DNA of 64,000 nt from Paenibacillus wynnii (GCF_000757885.1 NZ_JQCR01000002.1:1550001-1614000), one strand, 5' to 3'; numbered from the stretch's first letter, positions 52,390 through 61,239 are shown. Made by a program: numbers and translations. Notes: a model not told the origin generated them from the sequence alone.

Positions 52390-53550
52390 ATGGGGTATAC
52401 CGAAGATGAACTAATCTGTTATCAATTTGAGGATAAAGAGCACCGTTTTCTCAGGGCTGCTGCTCCCCCCATATACGAGACTGCCCCCTTTTTTTTCGAT
52501 ACCTACGAAGAGTATGCCGAAGCAGCCAACCATGAGAAAGAGCATTATGTATATTGGCGGGGAACCAATCCGACCGTTCAGATCGCGGAAAAAATGCTTG
52601 CCGCGCTTGAAGGGGGAGACGCCTGTAAATGCTTCGCCTCGGGTATGGCTGCCGTTAGTGCGGCGTTAATGTGCAGTTTGTCTTCAGGTGATCATTTGAT
52701 TCTTATTGGTCATGTTTATGAATCATCCATTGCCCTCGTCAAGTACCTAGCCAAGTTCAATGTGCAGCATACGATTGTTCATTCCATGGAAATTGAACAG
52801 GTTCAGGCGGCCGTAAAGAAGAATACGAAGGCCATTCTTATGGAATCACCAACCTCTTTTATCTTCGAAGTCGTTAATATAACTGCCGTTACGGAGTTGG
52901 CAAAAGCAAATGGTATTCGTACCCTTATGGATAACTCTTGGGGTACCCCACTGTATCTGAAACCCTTAGCGTTTGGTGTAGATATCGTTGTACACTCCGC
53001 ATCCAAGTATCTGGGGGGTCATAATGATCTAGTCGGCGGAGCTGTTATTGCTTCCAATGAGATTATCGACCGGATGTATTTGGAGGAATATGAGCTGATG
53101 GGTGCTTCGTTAGCGCCTTTTGAGGCTTGGCTGTTAATTCGGGGTCTTCGGACGCTCCCCCTTCGCATGGAGGTGCACCAGCGGAATGGTCTGGAGGTTG
53201 CCCGTTATTTGTCAGAGCATCCTGCCGTCTCCAAAGTAAACCACCCCGGGCTGCTCTCCCATCCCCACTATGAATTGGCCCGCAAGCAGCTAAAAGGATA
53301 TTCCGGATTATTCAGCTTTGAATTGAGAGATGCCGCCTATGAGGAAATTCGTTCTACGCTCAATAAACTCCGTATGATCCGAATTGGTGTATCCTGGGGC
53401 GCTATGGAAAGCCAGATTATCTCCCCTAATTACGGCTATAATCAAGCCGATTTAAAAGACCAACATATCCCCGAGTCTCTGATCCGCCTTGCCGTAGGCC
53501 TTGAACCCCCAGCTTTGTTAATTGAGGATTTGGAGACCGCTTTAAGCTGA
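52390..53550 (+). CDS. Cys/Met-metabolism PLP-dependent lyase
   Basis: The 386-residue enzyme belongs to the cystathionine gamma/beta-lyase and methionine gamma-lyase family. The PLP lysine is K206 in HSASKYLGGHNDLVGG; D181 in LMDNSWGTPLY and SGMAAVSAAL near residue 84-92 are conserved, and YWRGTNPTVQIAEKMLAALEG is the substrate-side helix. The first 30 residues are slightly unusual (YQFEDKEHRFLRAAAPPIYE). It probably makes or breaks C-S bonds, but the exact substrate is open. GGGGTGATCC precedes the ATG. Confidence 0.88.
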   Translation: MGYTEDELICYQFEDKEHRFLRAAAPPIYETAPFFFDTYEEYAEAANHEKEHYVYWRGTNPTVQIAEKMLAALEGGDACKCFASGMAAVSAALMCSLSSGDHLILIGHVYESSIALVKYLAKFNVQHTIVHSMEIEQVQAAVKKNTKAILMESPTSFIFEVVNITAVTELAKANGIRTLMDNSWGTPLYLKPLAFGVDIVVHSASKYLGGHNDLVGGAVIASNEIIDRMYLEEYELMGASLAPFEAWLLIRGLRTLPLRMEVHQRNGLEVARYLSEHPAVSKVNHPGLLSHPHYELARKQLKGYSGLFSFELRDAAYEEIRSTLNKLRMIRIGVSWGAMESQIISPNYGYNQADLKDQHIPESLIRLAVGLEPPALLIEDLETALS

Positions 53551-53652
53551 AATTCCGCGTGTACAAGTAGTGGATTTGCCGTGACCCTATCCTATCTAAA
53601 ACATATTGTAGTATGAGACTTTCACAAAAAACTCATATGAGGGGTTGGTTAA

Positions 53653-54390
53653 ATGAATGCTGCACCCAATAATTCAGCAGCCCTACAAGGTGTATCCATT
53701 ATCACTTGTACGAATCGTCAAAACTATTTAGTCAACCTGTTTGAGAATTACAGCAGACAACGTTACGCGAAGAAAGAACTCATCATCATTATCAATAACA
53801 ACAAAATCCCGCTGTTACCCTACCAAAAATTAGCTAAAAAATATAAAAATATAAAAATATTTCGCAAACCTGAGCATCATTCTCTTGGGGCATGTCTAAA
53901 TTACGCCGTAAAGAAAACCAAATACAGCTATATCGCCAAATTTGATGACGACGATTATTACGCTCCCAACTATTTGACTGGTAGCTTGCAATCCTTTAAA
54001 AGAACAAACGCAGATATTATCGGAAAAAGGGCTCATTATATGTATTTACGCGGATCAAAGACGCTTATCCTACGTTTTCCACAGGATGAGAATCAATTCG
54101 TTGCTAGACTTCCGGGTGCTACACTTATCATTAAACGAGATGTATTTAACCATGTTGGATTTCCTAATCAAAATGTGGGCGAAGACGATCTTTTTTGCCT
54201 TAGAAGTAAGAAGAAGGGGTACAAGGTATATTCTGCAGATAAACATAATTTTGTCGCTATACGTAGGAAAAACTCTTCAAAACATACTTGGATTATCAGC
54301 GATAAGAACCTAATCACCAACCATAAAGTAGTGCCTAATGTTAAAAATTATAAGAAATTTGTGCAGAAAAGGTCAAAGGGCGTTCATTGA
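53653..54390 (+). CDS. Glycosyltransferase family 2, copy 1
   Basis: The 245-residue GT-A enzyme has IITCTNRQNYLVNLFENYSR at the nucleotide-sugar-binding strand, the DxD site in AKFDDDDYYAPNYL, and the acceptor-side acidic motif in NQNVGEDDLFCLRSKKKGYK (ED). It has no membrane helix. It probably adds sugar to a surface or spore-coat component. GAGGGGTTGG precedes ATG 53653. The second copy follows at once. Confidence 0.84.
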   Translation: MNAAPNNSAALQGVSIITCTNRQNYLVNLFENYSRQRYAKKELIIIINNNKIPLLPYQKLAKKYKNIKIFRKPEHHSLGACLNYAVKKTKYSYIAKFDDDDYYAPNYLTGSLQSFKRTNADIIGKRAHYMYLRGSKTLILRFPQDENQFVARLPGATLIIKRDVFNHVGFPNQNVGEDDLFCLRSKKKGYKVYSADKHNFVAIRRKNSSKHTWIISDKNLITNHKVVPNVKNYKKFVQKRSKGVH

Positions 54391-54392
54391 AT

Positions 54393-55109
54393 ATGAAAAC
54401 AGCCCCCTATTCTACCCAGAATGCTATTTCTATTGTCACTTGTACGAAAAGGTTGGATTGCCTAAATACACTATTCGAAAATTATCAAAGACAGAATTAC
54501 AAGAATAAAGAGCTTATTATCATTCTTAATAAGAACAGCTTGAAAATGAGCGATTATATTACCGCAGCCAAAAAGTATCCCAACGTAAGGATTTATAGAA
54601 TGCCTGAAAAGGCTTCACTCGGGCGCTGCTTAAATTATGGGGTGCAGTTATCGACTTACAGCTACATTGCAAAATTTGACGATGATGATTACTATTCGAC
54701 GAATTATTTAACCGACAGTATGCGTACCCTTCGTAAGACGAACGCTGATATCGTTGGAAAACGGGCCCATTATATGAGTCTATCCGATAAAAAACTACTT
54801 TTGCTCCGTTATAGCAGCATGGAAAATAAATATGTTTCTATCCTCCAAGGAGCGACCCTCCTAGTCCGTAAGCACGTATTCAATCAGATCTCTTTTCCCA
54901 ATCGAAACAGGGGTGAATGCGTCAAGTTTTGCTCCGATTGCATAGCACATGGCTTTAAAATTTTCTCTGGAAGTAGATACAACTTCGCTGCGATCCGCAG
55001 AAAAAACTCTAAAGACCACACCTGGATCGTTAGCTACAAAAAACTCCTAACAAAGAATGTTAAAGTACTAAAGATGGAAAATTTCAAGAAGTTTGTAAGT
55101 CGGGGATGA
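54393..55109 (+). CDS. Glycosyltransferase family 2, copy 2 (altered acidic motif)
   Basis: The 238-residue paralog of the previous enzyme: IVTCTKRLDCLNTLFENYQR, KFDDDDYYSTNYL and a parallel C-terminus (NFAAIRRKNSKDHTWIVS) show clear common origin. The acceptor-side ED of copy 1 (GEDDLFC) is replaced by GECVKFC, so the catalytic Asp may be missing. ATG 54393 lies 2 nt after the previous stop; a TTG at 54387 would overlap it. It may act as partner, be altered in specificity, or be inactive. Confidence 0.82.
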   Translation: MKTAPYSTQNAISIVTCTKRLDCLNTLFENYQRQNYKNKELIIILNKNSLKMSDYITAAKKYPNVRIYRMPEKASLGRCLNYGVQLSTYSYIAKFDDDDYYSTNYLTDSMRTLRKTNADIVGKRAHYMSLSDKKLLLLRYSSMENKYVSILQGATLLVRKHVFNQISFPNRNRGECVKFCSDCIAHGFKIFSGSRYNFAAIRRKNSKDHTWIVSYKKLLTKNVKVLKMENFKKFVSRG

Positions 55110-55118
55110 GTATGCTGC

Positions 55119-55682
55119 TTATAGTAGACGTCCATTATCGTTCCATTGACCATACATTTTGTTTTCTCTCGTGTTTGTTATGAATTTGTCTAATCTGCTC
55201 TTAAATAATTCCGGCTGATTCCTAGTGCTTAGTATCGTATCGATCCGAACTCTTTTATAAAGATCTGGAAATGCCATGAAATTCTCATATACTTGCTTTT
55301 CCTCTTTTAGACGTTGCTCTATAACTCTATCTATTTTAAAAGAATCGGGATTCATATCAGGAAGAACCATTCTTCCTTCGTCTCTCATGAACCCCAACTT
55401 TTCGAGGCGGCGGACACGTTCTTTATTTAATTCAGTCCATGAACTTTTTTTACTTCTAGGAGATAGTCTCTGAGCCAGCCCCGTTTCAGAAATTTTCTTT
55501 TTGACTCCATCGATCCATCCAAAGCACAAAGCTTCCTCGACCACGTCCAAATATAACAACATATCAGGGGTGGTCGTCATACTAAGCAAGACCCAGCAAA
55601 ACTTTTCAGTCTTGCCATTTTTCTGCAGCCAAATCCTTAAATCTTCTCTCGATTGTACTGGAATTAAATTTTCAATTTCCAT
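55119..55682 (-). CDS. YdeI/OmpD-associated family protein
   Basis: The 187-residue protein starts MEIENLIPVQSREDLR (ATG 55680-55682). The family pattern DVVEEALCFGWIDGVKKKI, LAQRLSPRSKKSSWTELNKERV and VLPDMNPDSFKIDRVI is clear. In enterobacteria YdeI relates to antimicrobial peptide or bacteriocin resistance; the action is unknown. An upstream ATG at 55694 overlaps the binding site and adds four residues. The gene converges with the glycosyltransferases. Confidence 0.82.
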   Translation of the reverse strand: MEIENLIPVQSREDLRIWLQKNGKTEKFCWVLLSMTTTPDMLLYLDVVEEALCFGWIDGVKKKISETGLAQRLSPRSKKSSWTELNKERVRRLEKLGFMRDEGRMVLPDMNPDSFKIDRVIEQRLKEEKQVYENFMAFPDLYKRVRIDTILSTRNQPELFKSRLDKFITNTRENKMYGQWNDNGRLL

Positions 55683-55762
55683 AAAAAAACACATTCTCCT
55701 TTCTGAACATATAGGTTATGCAAAAAATGGCCTTTAATTGCAAGACCATTTTTATGAAAGAA

Positions 55763-56227
55763 TTACTGTTTGTTGGTAATGACCCTATCAAGGAACTTTT
55801 CAGCATCACTATTAAACTTCCAAACAATGCCAAATTTATCAACCAACATTCCGAAGCAAGAAGACCAAGGCATCTCTGATAACGGCATGATAACATATCC
55901 ACCTACAGACAAATTAGAAAAATAATTTTCCAGTGTCTGTTTATCATCAATAACGATACAAATCATCATATTGTTGCCTTTAATCCATTCACCCGTTACC
56001 CTCTTCATCGAAGGTAGAATATCCGACATCATTATTTTTCCACCAGCGAATTCTAACGATGACTCCATAATCATATTCAATTCATTTTCTGGCAAAGGGT
56101 AGTTTGGATCTTGTGTAAAATCCTTAAATTTCACTTTTTTCACTTTACTTGAATTCAGTGCTTCTGAATAAAACTCAATGACCTGCTCTGTGTTTCCATC
56201 AAAATTTAAATATGCCACAACTGACAT
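55763..56227 (-). CDS. VOC-family protein (PhnB-like glyoxalase superfamily)
   Basis: The 154-residue protein shows the PhnB-like pattern VVAYLNFDGNTEQVIEFYSEAL, then DQTLEN-type helices and a C-terminal WSSCFGMLVDKFGIVWKFN. These small beta-alpha-beta proteins bind metal or small ligands; many are of unknown role. AAAGGAGG precedes ATG 56227. Its promoter overlaps the perfect dyad at 56261-56303 shared with the divergent WYL-type regulator. Confidence 0.84.
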   Translation of the reverse strand: MSVVAYLNFDGNTEQVIEFYSEALNSSKVKKVKFKDFTQDPNYPLPENELNMIMESSLEFAGGKIMMSDILPSMKRVTGEWIKGNNMMICIVIDDKQTLENYFSNLSVGGYVIMPLSEMPWSSCFGMLVDKFGIVWKFNSDAEKFLDRVITNKQ

Positions 56228-56250
56228 GAAAAAACCTCCTTTTTGTTATA

Positions 56251-56317
56251 CATGAAGTATAAGCTATAATAGGTGACAGCTTATTTGTCACCTATTATAG
56301 CTTTTTTAAAAAAATAA
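56251..56317. promoter_or_regulatory. Perfect 18-bp dyad with -10 boxes on both strands
   Basis: AAGCTATAATAGGTGACA (56261-56278) is followed after 7 nt by its exact complement (56286-56303). Each arm contains TATAAT in the direction of the nearest divergent gene. Outer pieces CATGAAGTAT (56251-56260) and ATATCTTCATG (56307-56317) extend the symmetry. It lies between the VOC gene and the WYL regulator gene, so it is a likely operator for that regulator, and a T-run after the second arm could also make it a weak terminator. Confidence 0.75.
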
Positions 56318-56345
56318 TATCTTCATGCCTAACCGGAGGGACGAT

Positions 56346-57257
56346 ATGAATAAAATAGAAAGATTAATATCTATAGTAATGATCTTGCTTCAAAAGAATG
56401 TTGTTTCAACAACCGAGTTCTCACAATTATTTAACGTATCTAAAAGAACGATTCTACGTGATATGGAGACCCTCAGTTTTTCTAATATACCCATTTATTC
56501 TAAAAATGGAGTTTACGGCGGCTACGGAATTATGGATGAATACAAATTAGACAAACGACTTTTAAGCAGTAAAGACTTAGAAAATATCTTAACAGCACTG
56601 AGTGGATTGGGACAAATTCTATTTAGTGATGAAGTAGAACTAACTCTTAAAAAAATTGAAGCGATGATAGGCTCAGCATCCTGGAATGGTTCAATTCACC
56701 TCTCATTTTATGATTGGGAGGGTCGGTCTGAGATTCATCAAATTCTGAAGATATGTCAAGAATCAATATTGAAGAGAAAGTTAATTTCATTTGATTATAT
56801 TGATAAAAGTGGTATTAAAACGAATAGAATTGTCGAGCCCTATCAACTTCATTTTAGCCAAACGAGTTGGTATTTGAAGGGATTCTGTATACATCGTCAG
56901 AGATATAGAACATTTAAATTATCTAGGATCGATAGTCTTAGTATGGATGAAAAGACATTTAACCCTAGAGATTATTTATTAGAACAAGAAGATGAAGCAA
57001 GTTATCAACCGCAACTAGTCGCTATTAAGGTGTTGATTTCACCTAGTATTAAAGATCAATTCATTGAACGGTACGGTCGAAAAAGTATTGAAACCTATAG
57101 TTCTGAATATTTCCTAGCAACAATCGATGTTCCTCAAAACAGTATTGGATTTCAATTTTTAGCCGGTTTCGGTACAAATCTTGAAATCGTAGAGCCCAAA
57201 ACATATGTTGAAGAATTTCGAAATTATTTAAATAAAATGATGGAGATATACTCTTAA
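56346..57257 (+). CDS. YafY-type HTH/WYL transcriptional regulator
   Basis: The 303-residue protein starts MNKIERLISIVMILLQ (ATG 56346, GGAGGG upstream; seven codons fewer than the longest frame). It has an N-terminal winged helix (STTEFSQLFNVSKRTILRDMETLSFSNIPI) and a WYL domain with ISFDYIDKSGIKTNRIVEPYQLHF and SWYLKGFCIHRQRYRTFKLSRI. WYL regulators bind nucleotides or other ligands. It faces the VOC gene across the perfect dyad. Confidence 0.9.
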   Translation: MNKIERLISIVMILLQKNVVSTTEFSQLFNVSKRTILRDMETLSFSNIPIYSKNGVYGGYGIMDEYKLDKRLLSSKDLENILTALSGLGQILFSDEVELTLKKIEAMIGSASWNGSIHLSFYDWEGRSEIHQILKICQESILKRKLISFDYIDKSGIKTNRIVEPYQLHFSQTSWYLKGFCIHRQRYRTFKLSRIDSLSMDEKTFNPRDYLLEQEDEASYQPQLVAIKVLISPSIKDQFIERYGRKSIETYSSEYFLATIDVPQNSIGFQFLAGFGTNLEIVEPKTYVEEFRNYLNKMMEIYS

Positions 57258-57264
57258 AATTGGG

Positions 57265-57345
57265 ATAGAAGAATATAAAGCTAAACTTAAAACCATTGAC
57301 GAGGGATTGGTAAGTTTGGAGCAGTTATTGCAAAAGGGGGAATAA
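57265..57345 (+). pseudogene. Possible C-terminal gene remnant before the SDR gene
   Basis: A 26-codon open stretch (IEEYKAKLKTIDEGLVSLEQ then LLQKGE and stop) has coding-like composition but no start codon or binding site; the frame closes upstream with TGA at 57238. It could be the end of a lost regulator gene (MerR-like tails have this helical look). Weak. Confidence 0.3.
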
Positions 57346-57347
57346 TT

Positions 57348-58100
57348 ATGAAAACCATTTTTATCACGGGTGCTTCATCGGGCATTGGGAGAGCCAATGT
57401 AAAACATTTTGCTGAAAGAGGATGGAACGTAGTAGCCACTATGCGTTCACCTGAACAAGAAACTGAATTTATCACACTTGATAATGTGTTGGTACTACGG
57501 ATTGATGTTCTTCTCAATAATGCTGGATATGGAACCATGGGTCTTATAGAAGTAGCTACGGATGAGCAGATTAGAAGACAGTTTGAAGTGAACGTTTTTG
57601 GTCTTATCCGTATGACTAAAGCCATGTTACCGCACTTTAGATCTAATCAAGATGGTATGCTGATCAACATCTCATCTATGGGAGGGAAAGTGACCTTTCC
57701 TACGATGTCTCTGTATCATTCATCTAAATTCGCGGTAGAAGGTTTTTCTGAATCAGTGTCTTATGAATTAGCATCACAAAACATCAAAGTAAAATTGATT
57801 GAACCAGGTGCTATTAATACGGACTTTGGCGGACGATCGATGGAGTTCTTTTTTAATGATGCATTAGAAGAGTATAAGCCGTTTACTACTGCATTTTTGG
57901 GTAGACTGGGTGAGATGGAGAAACAGCCATCATATGCTTCGCCCCCAGAGATTGTTGCCCAAATCATATATCAAGCGGCAACAGACGGTACAAGTCAATT
58001 CCGCTATGTAGTCGGAGAAGATGCAAAGATGCCCATTCATATGAAAGAAAACACGAACGAAGAAGAGTATCTAACGAATATAGCTCAGCATTTTTCTTGA
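57348..58100 (+). CDS. Short-chain dehydrogenase with internal deletion
   Basis: The 250-residue SDR has TGASSGIG (residues 6-13), NNAGYG, the catalytic SxxxxxxxxxxYxxxK region with SLYHSSKFAVEG, and a normal C-terminus. Between VLRIDV and LLNNAGYG the usual stretch of ~25-28 residues (strand, helix and DVT-type segment) is missing, since VLVLR is followed directly by IDVLLNN. The join keeps frame. Typical relatives are ~275 residues. The deletion should disrupt cofactor binding or folding, so the protein may be inactive. GGGGGAAT precedes ATG 57348. Confidence 0.8.
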   Translation: MKTIFITGASSGIGRANVKHFAERGWNVVATMRSPEQETEFITLDNVLVLRIDVLLNNAGYGTMGLIEVATDEQIRRQFEVNVFGLIRMTKAMLPHFRSNQDGMLINISSMGGKVTFPTMSLYHSSKFAVEGFSESVSYELASQNIKVKLIEPGAINTDFGGRSMEFFFNDALEEYKPFTTAFLGRLGEMEKQPSYASPPEIVAQIIYQAATDGTSQFRYVVGEDAKMPIHMKENTNEEEYLTNIAQHFS

Positions 58101-58165
58101 AAAGAGAAAATTTGAAATCAGGCAGGGCAAAATTTAAAGGGGCTGTCCCATAAGTAGATTTTTAC

Positions 58166-59852
58166 GAGCGGAGAAAGACCCTCTTCATTTTCAAAATCGC
58201 AAAAAGTCAACAGAGCAGCGATTCTCCTGTTATTGGAGGATCGCTGCTCTGCGTCTTTGGTCATTTGCAGCTTGCTTCAGTAGATTGTGGGCAAGGGAAA
58301 GCCACCCGACTTCAAGCGTCACTTTTTCCATGCCGCGAAGCAGAAACCGCCGGAAGCCCCGGTTATTCTTCAGTTGTCCAAACACACTTTCTGGTTCTGT
58401 CATTCGACGTACAGCCAAAGCGTAGCCTTCCTCGCTTTGCAAGATTGCCCGAGCTTGCTTCTGGTACCGCAGTCGTTCCAGACTTACAACCACTTCCCGA
58501 TTTCCTGTTGCCTTTGTACAGCGTTCCTTCAGCGGGCAACCGTCGCAACTTAAGCTGCGGTAATGACGTTTTCCAATTTCATATCCACTCTCCAAGAGCT
58601 CCTTACTTTCCTTGCGGAAATGCAGCGTTTGTCCGGTGGGGCATATCCACGTATCTTTGGCTTTGTCATAGGTCCAGTTCTCAATCTTTCCGACATTCTC
58701 TTTCCATGCTTTGCTCTTTTCTTTATGGTAGCTGCCGTATTTCACTACCGCCTGAATCTCTTCCTTTTCCAGATAGGCGTAGTTTTCTTCACTGCCGTAG
58801 CCTGCATCCGCAACTAACGTCCCAGGAAGTTTTCCTAGGATCTGCCTTGCCTTTTCCAGGTGCGGCTGTAAACAACGGGTATCGGTAGGTCTTGGGTGTA
58901 GGCTGTAGGCCAAAATAAATTGGTTTTCCGTTCCAATCTGGTCTTCCTTCATCCGCATGAAGGTCGCGTCCGGGTCGGTCTTGCTAAAGCTGTTCCGGTC
59001 GCCAAGCAGTATTTGGTACTGCTCATACTTCAGTAGCCTAGGCAGCAAATCCTTGCGAATCTTCCGAACGGCTTTTTTTAGGGGTTTGTCTTTGGGTTTT
59101 TCCAATAGCTGGGCTTCAAGCCTCTGCGCTGCTAGTTCGAGTTTTCTCGCTGTTCCACTCAGAAGACTCCCCGAGTTCAAGGAGGTTGTTTCCGTGGTGC
59201 TCGCGTTCTTCTTGGTCTTCTGCCGCTTCAATGCTCGCGAACAGGGCGTGTACCTTCTCCTGTAATTTCAATTTGTTCTTGTTGACCGCTTTGCCCCACA
59301 CAAAGGTGTAGCGATTGGCATTCGCCTCGATTTTGGTTCCGTCCACAAAGTAATGCTCCAGCGAAACGTATTTTTCGTCAGACAAAAACTGAAGCACGGC
59401 GGTAAATACCGTTTCAAGGACGTCCTTCATTCGCTGGGAACGGAAGCGATTAAGAGTGCGGAAGTCGGGTCGCTGCCGTCCGGCCAGCCACATAAAGGGA
59501 ATATTCTCCCGTACCGCTTTGGCAATTTGGCGAGACGAATAGATTTGCTGGGTGTACGCGTAGATAATATCTTTGGTGAGCATTTTAGGGTGGTAGCTGT
59601 CGCGGCCGCCGCCAGGATAGGCAGCGTCAAAGATGGTGTCGTCCAGCCGATTGACGGCTGCGTTCACGACACGAACGAGGTGATTTTAGGGTATGTCTTC
59701 TTCCAGATCCATTGGCAAGCAAAGTTGGTCCATGGTATATTGAATGTACAAAGAAATCGCTCCTTTTGAATGGTTGGGTGGTACCTCCATTTTACCAAAA
59801 GGGCGATTTCTTTTTGTGATTTTAAAGAAGATTGTAGAAACTTTTTCTGCTC
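58166..59852 (-). mobile_element. Degraded IS1182-family element
   Basis: An imperfect ~45-bp inverted repeat bounds it: GAGCGGAGAAAG..TCTTCATTT..AAATCGCAAAAAG from 58166, and the complement of GAGCAGAAAAAG..TCTTCTTTAAAATCACAAAAAG ending at 59852. Inside lies one broken transposase gene. Immediately left (58139-58155) is one arm of a dispersed hairpin whose partner arm is absent; a repeat copy begins immediately right. No clear target duplication was found. Confidence 0.75.
58230..59751 (-). pseudogene. Broken IS1182-family transposase
   Basis: Reading from a TTG near 59751 (AAAAGGAGCG upstream): MYIQYTMDQLCLPMDLEEDIP is followed by a TAA where the relatives have Glu (IPENHLVRVVN), and then continues in frame (NAAVNRLDDTIFDAAYPGG). 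Near 59142-59145 an extra A in GAGAAAACTCG breaks the frame; without it SEKLELAAQRLEAQ would run on into the downstream part, which holds LVADAGYGSEE and the terminal ESVFGQLKNNRGFRRFL. So it has one nonsense and one frameshift mutation and is inactive. Confidence 0.85.
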
Positions 59853-60010
59853 AAAGCAGCGGAGAGGACGGACTGATTGCGGAAAAGCGGTAGCGGTCGC
59901 CTTGGTCTCCGGATTTTTACCGCTAAGGGAAATAAATAAAATCTGGAGAGCACAGCGATTGGAGCAACGGTCCGTTCGCGGAGCGTCCACACCACGTACA
60001 CAAGTCAATC
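59853..60010 (+). repeat. Dispersed repeat copy
   Basis: It has AGCGGTAGCGGTCGCC, TCTCCGGATTTTT (near 59906-59918) and AAAATCTGGAGA (near 59939-59950) forming a dyad, then GGAGCAACGGTCCGTTCGCG. The copies at 50160-50330 and 45009-45097 share these pieces. No gene is present in the surrounding 59753-60081 gap. Confidence 0.6.
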
Positions 60011-60025
60011 CGACTCAAAAACAGC

Positions 60026-60069
60026 GGGGCGGTCCCAAGCAGCCATTTCATGGCTTATGGGACAGCCCC
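60026..60069 (-). terminator. Terminator-like hairpin after the MerR gene
   Basis: GGGGCGGTCCCA..AGCCAT and ATGGCT..TGGGACAGCCCC pair over about 18 bp. It stands 13 nt past the end of the MerR gene on the minus strand. It is the same hairpin type as at 45101 and 45431, attached to the same repeat. Confidence 0.7.
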
Positions 60070-60081
60070 TTATTTGTTCCC

Positions 60082-61065
60082 TTACGATTCCTTTAACTGG
60101 ATTGGGAATAGCAAATCAAGTTGATGTTCATCGCTCTCCGGCCAATTGTGATGGCAATGATAGACGTAGTTTAAATGTTCTTCTAATAATCCACCCATAT
60201 TTTCTCCATGGTCATTCAATGTATTGGCTTCATACTTCGCATTATCCTGACATACCCAGTCCGATAACAACTTCCACTCATGGAAATTCCCTAAGGTAAT
60301 CGTATGTGCTGCATACAAACCGCCGGCAACCCGCTTCTTCACGAGAGGGGCAGGAACATCCAAATCGTCAGGGATCGTGACCCATAGCTCATACCCATAA
60401 TGGGGTCTATCCGGAGAAGGGCTCGGGTGGTTAAACCCAAATACACGGGCTTCCGGCTTGATGCTGTATAGACCGATCTTCTGCATAAATTCTGCCAACC
60501 ACTCTCCAGCATGCTCCTCGGGGTTTTCACCAATATAGTGACTTGCCGCTACCGTGCAGGGCGGAACATGCACAATTCTCACATTTTCAAGCGTCACTGC
60601 TTTCTCTGCTGCCTTGTTCAAATCAGTCATTGACTTTTCCTCCTTTAAATCAAATTGAGATAAGGAGGATAAAGACTCTATTAGAGTTTCATCAGACAAA
60701 AGATCAGCGTTAATTTCAAGCACGTGATTTTTTTCCAATCCTTCAATAAGCCTCGATAGAATTCCTTTGATCGTCTCCAATGACTCAATCTTACTATTTA
60801 AATCTTTTACCTTCTCTTTAAAAATATCTACTGCTGTTACTGCATCTTCATTCTCAAGGATGACAGCAATTTGTTTCAAGGGAATACTTAATTTCCTTAA
60901 AATCATGATTTGCTGCAGACGTTGAAGAGAAAATTGATCGTAAGTTCTATACGCATAACCTTCTTTTTTTGTACTGCCTATAAGCCCTAGCTGCTCATAA
61001 TATCGAAGTGTTCGGGTCGTTACTTGGAATAACCTTGATACTTCGCTGATGGTTACCAAATCCAC
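60082..61065 (-). CDS. MerR-family regulator with GyrI-like effector domain
   Basis: The 327-residue protein starts from GTG 61065. The N-terminal MerR winged helix reads TISEVSRLFQVTTRTLRYYEQLGL, followed by a coiled coil (~75-115) and, after a linker, a GyrI/AraC-effector-like domain (~150-320; VRIVHVPPCTVAASHYIG, FGFNHPSPSPDRPHYGYELWVTIP). Such fusions sense bulky compounds or drugs and activate their own promoter. AAAGGGGG lies upstream. Confidence 0.88.
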   Translation of the reverse strand: MDLVTISEVSRLFQVTTRTLRYYEQLGLIGSTKKEGYAYRTYDQFSLQRLQQIMILRKLSIPLKQIAVILENEDAVTAVDIFKEKVKDLNSKIESLETIKGILSRLIEGLEKNHVLEINADLLSDETLIESLSSLSQFDLKEEKSMTDLNKAAEKAVTLENVRIVHVPPCTVAASHYIGENPEEHAGEWLAEFMQKIGLYSIKPEARVFGFNHPSPSPDRPHYGYELWVTIPDDLDVPAPLVKKRVAGGLYAAHTITLGNFHEWKLLSDWVCQDNAKYEANTLNDHGENMGGLLEEHLNYVYHCHHNWPESDEHQLDLLFPIQLKES

Positions 61066-61089
61066 ATTTATCCCCCTTTCCTTAATCGA

Positions 61090-61120
61090 AGTTTAAAGTA
61101 CGCCGCGACGTCAAAGTCAA
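61090..61120 (-). promoter_or_regulatory. MerR-type promoter of the MerR-GyrI gene
   Basis: On the minus strand TTGACT (61120-61115) and TAAACT (61095-61090) are separated by 19 bp, longer than the normal 17; the spacer contains GACGTCGCGGCGTAC, a rough dyad. Over-long spacers are typical of promoters that MerR proteins twist to activate, so autoregulation is likely. Confidence 0.6.
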
Positions 61121-61239
61121 TATACTGACTTCATATTAATTAGAGATTGACCAAAACTACAACGGAAGTTAGAAACATCATCTACATAAAGGGGTAAGTT
61201 TCCGCAATGGGGGACCTCAATACTTGTTTAGATTAGTCC

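Noticed and set aside
58230..59751. Programmed frameshifting in the IS1182-type transposase at 59142-59145
   Set aside because: The A-run is only four long and a separate nonsense codon also breaks the frame, so simple decay is the better explanation.
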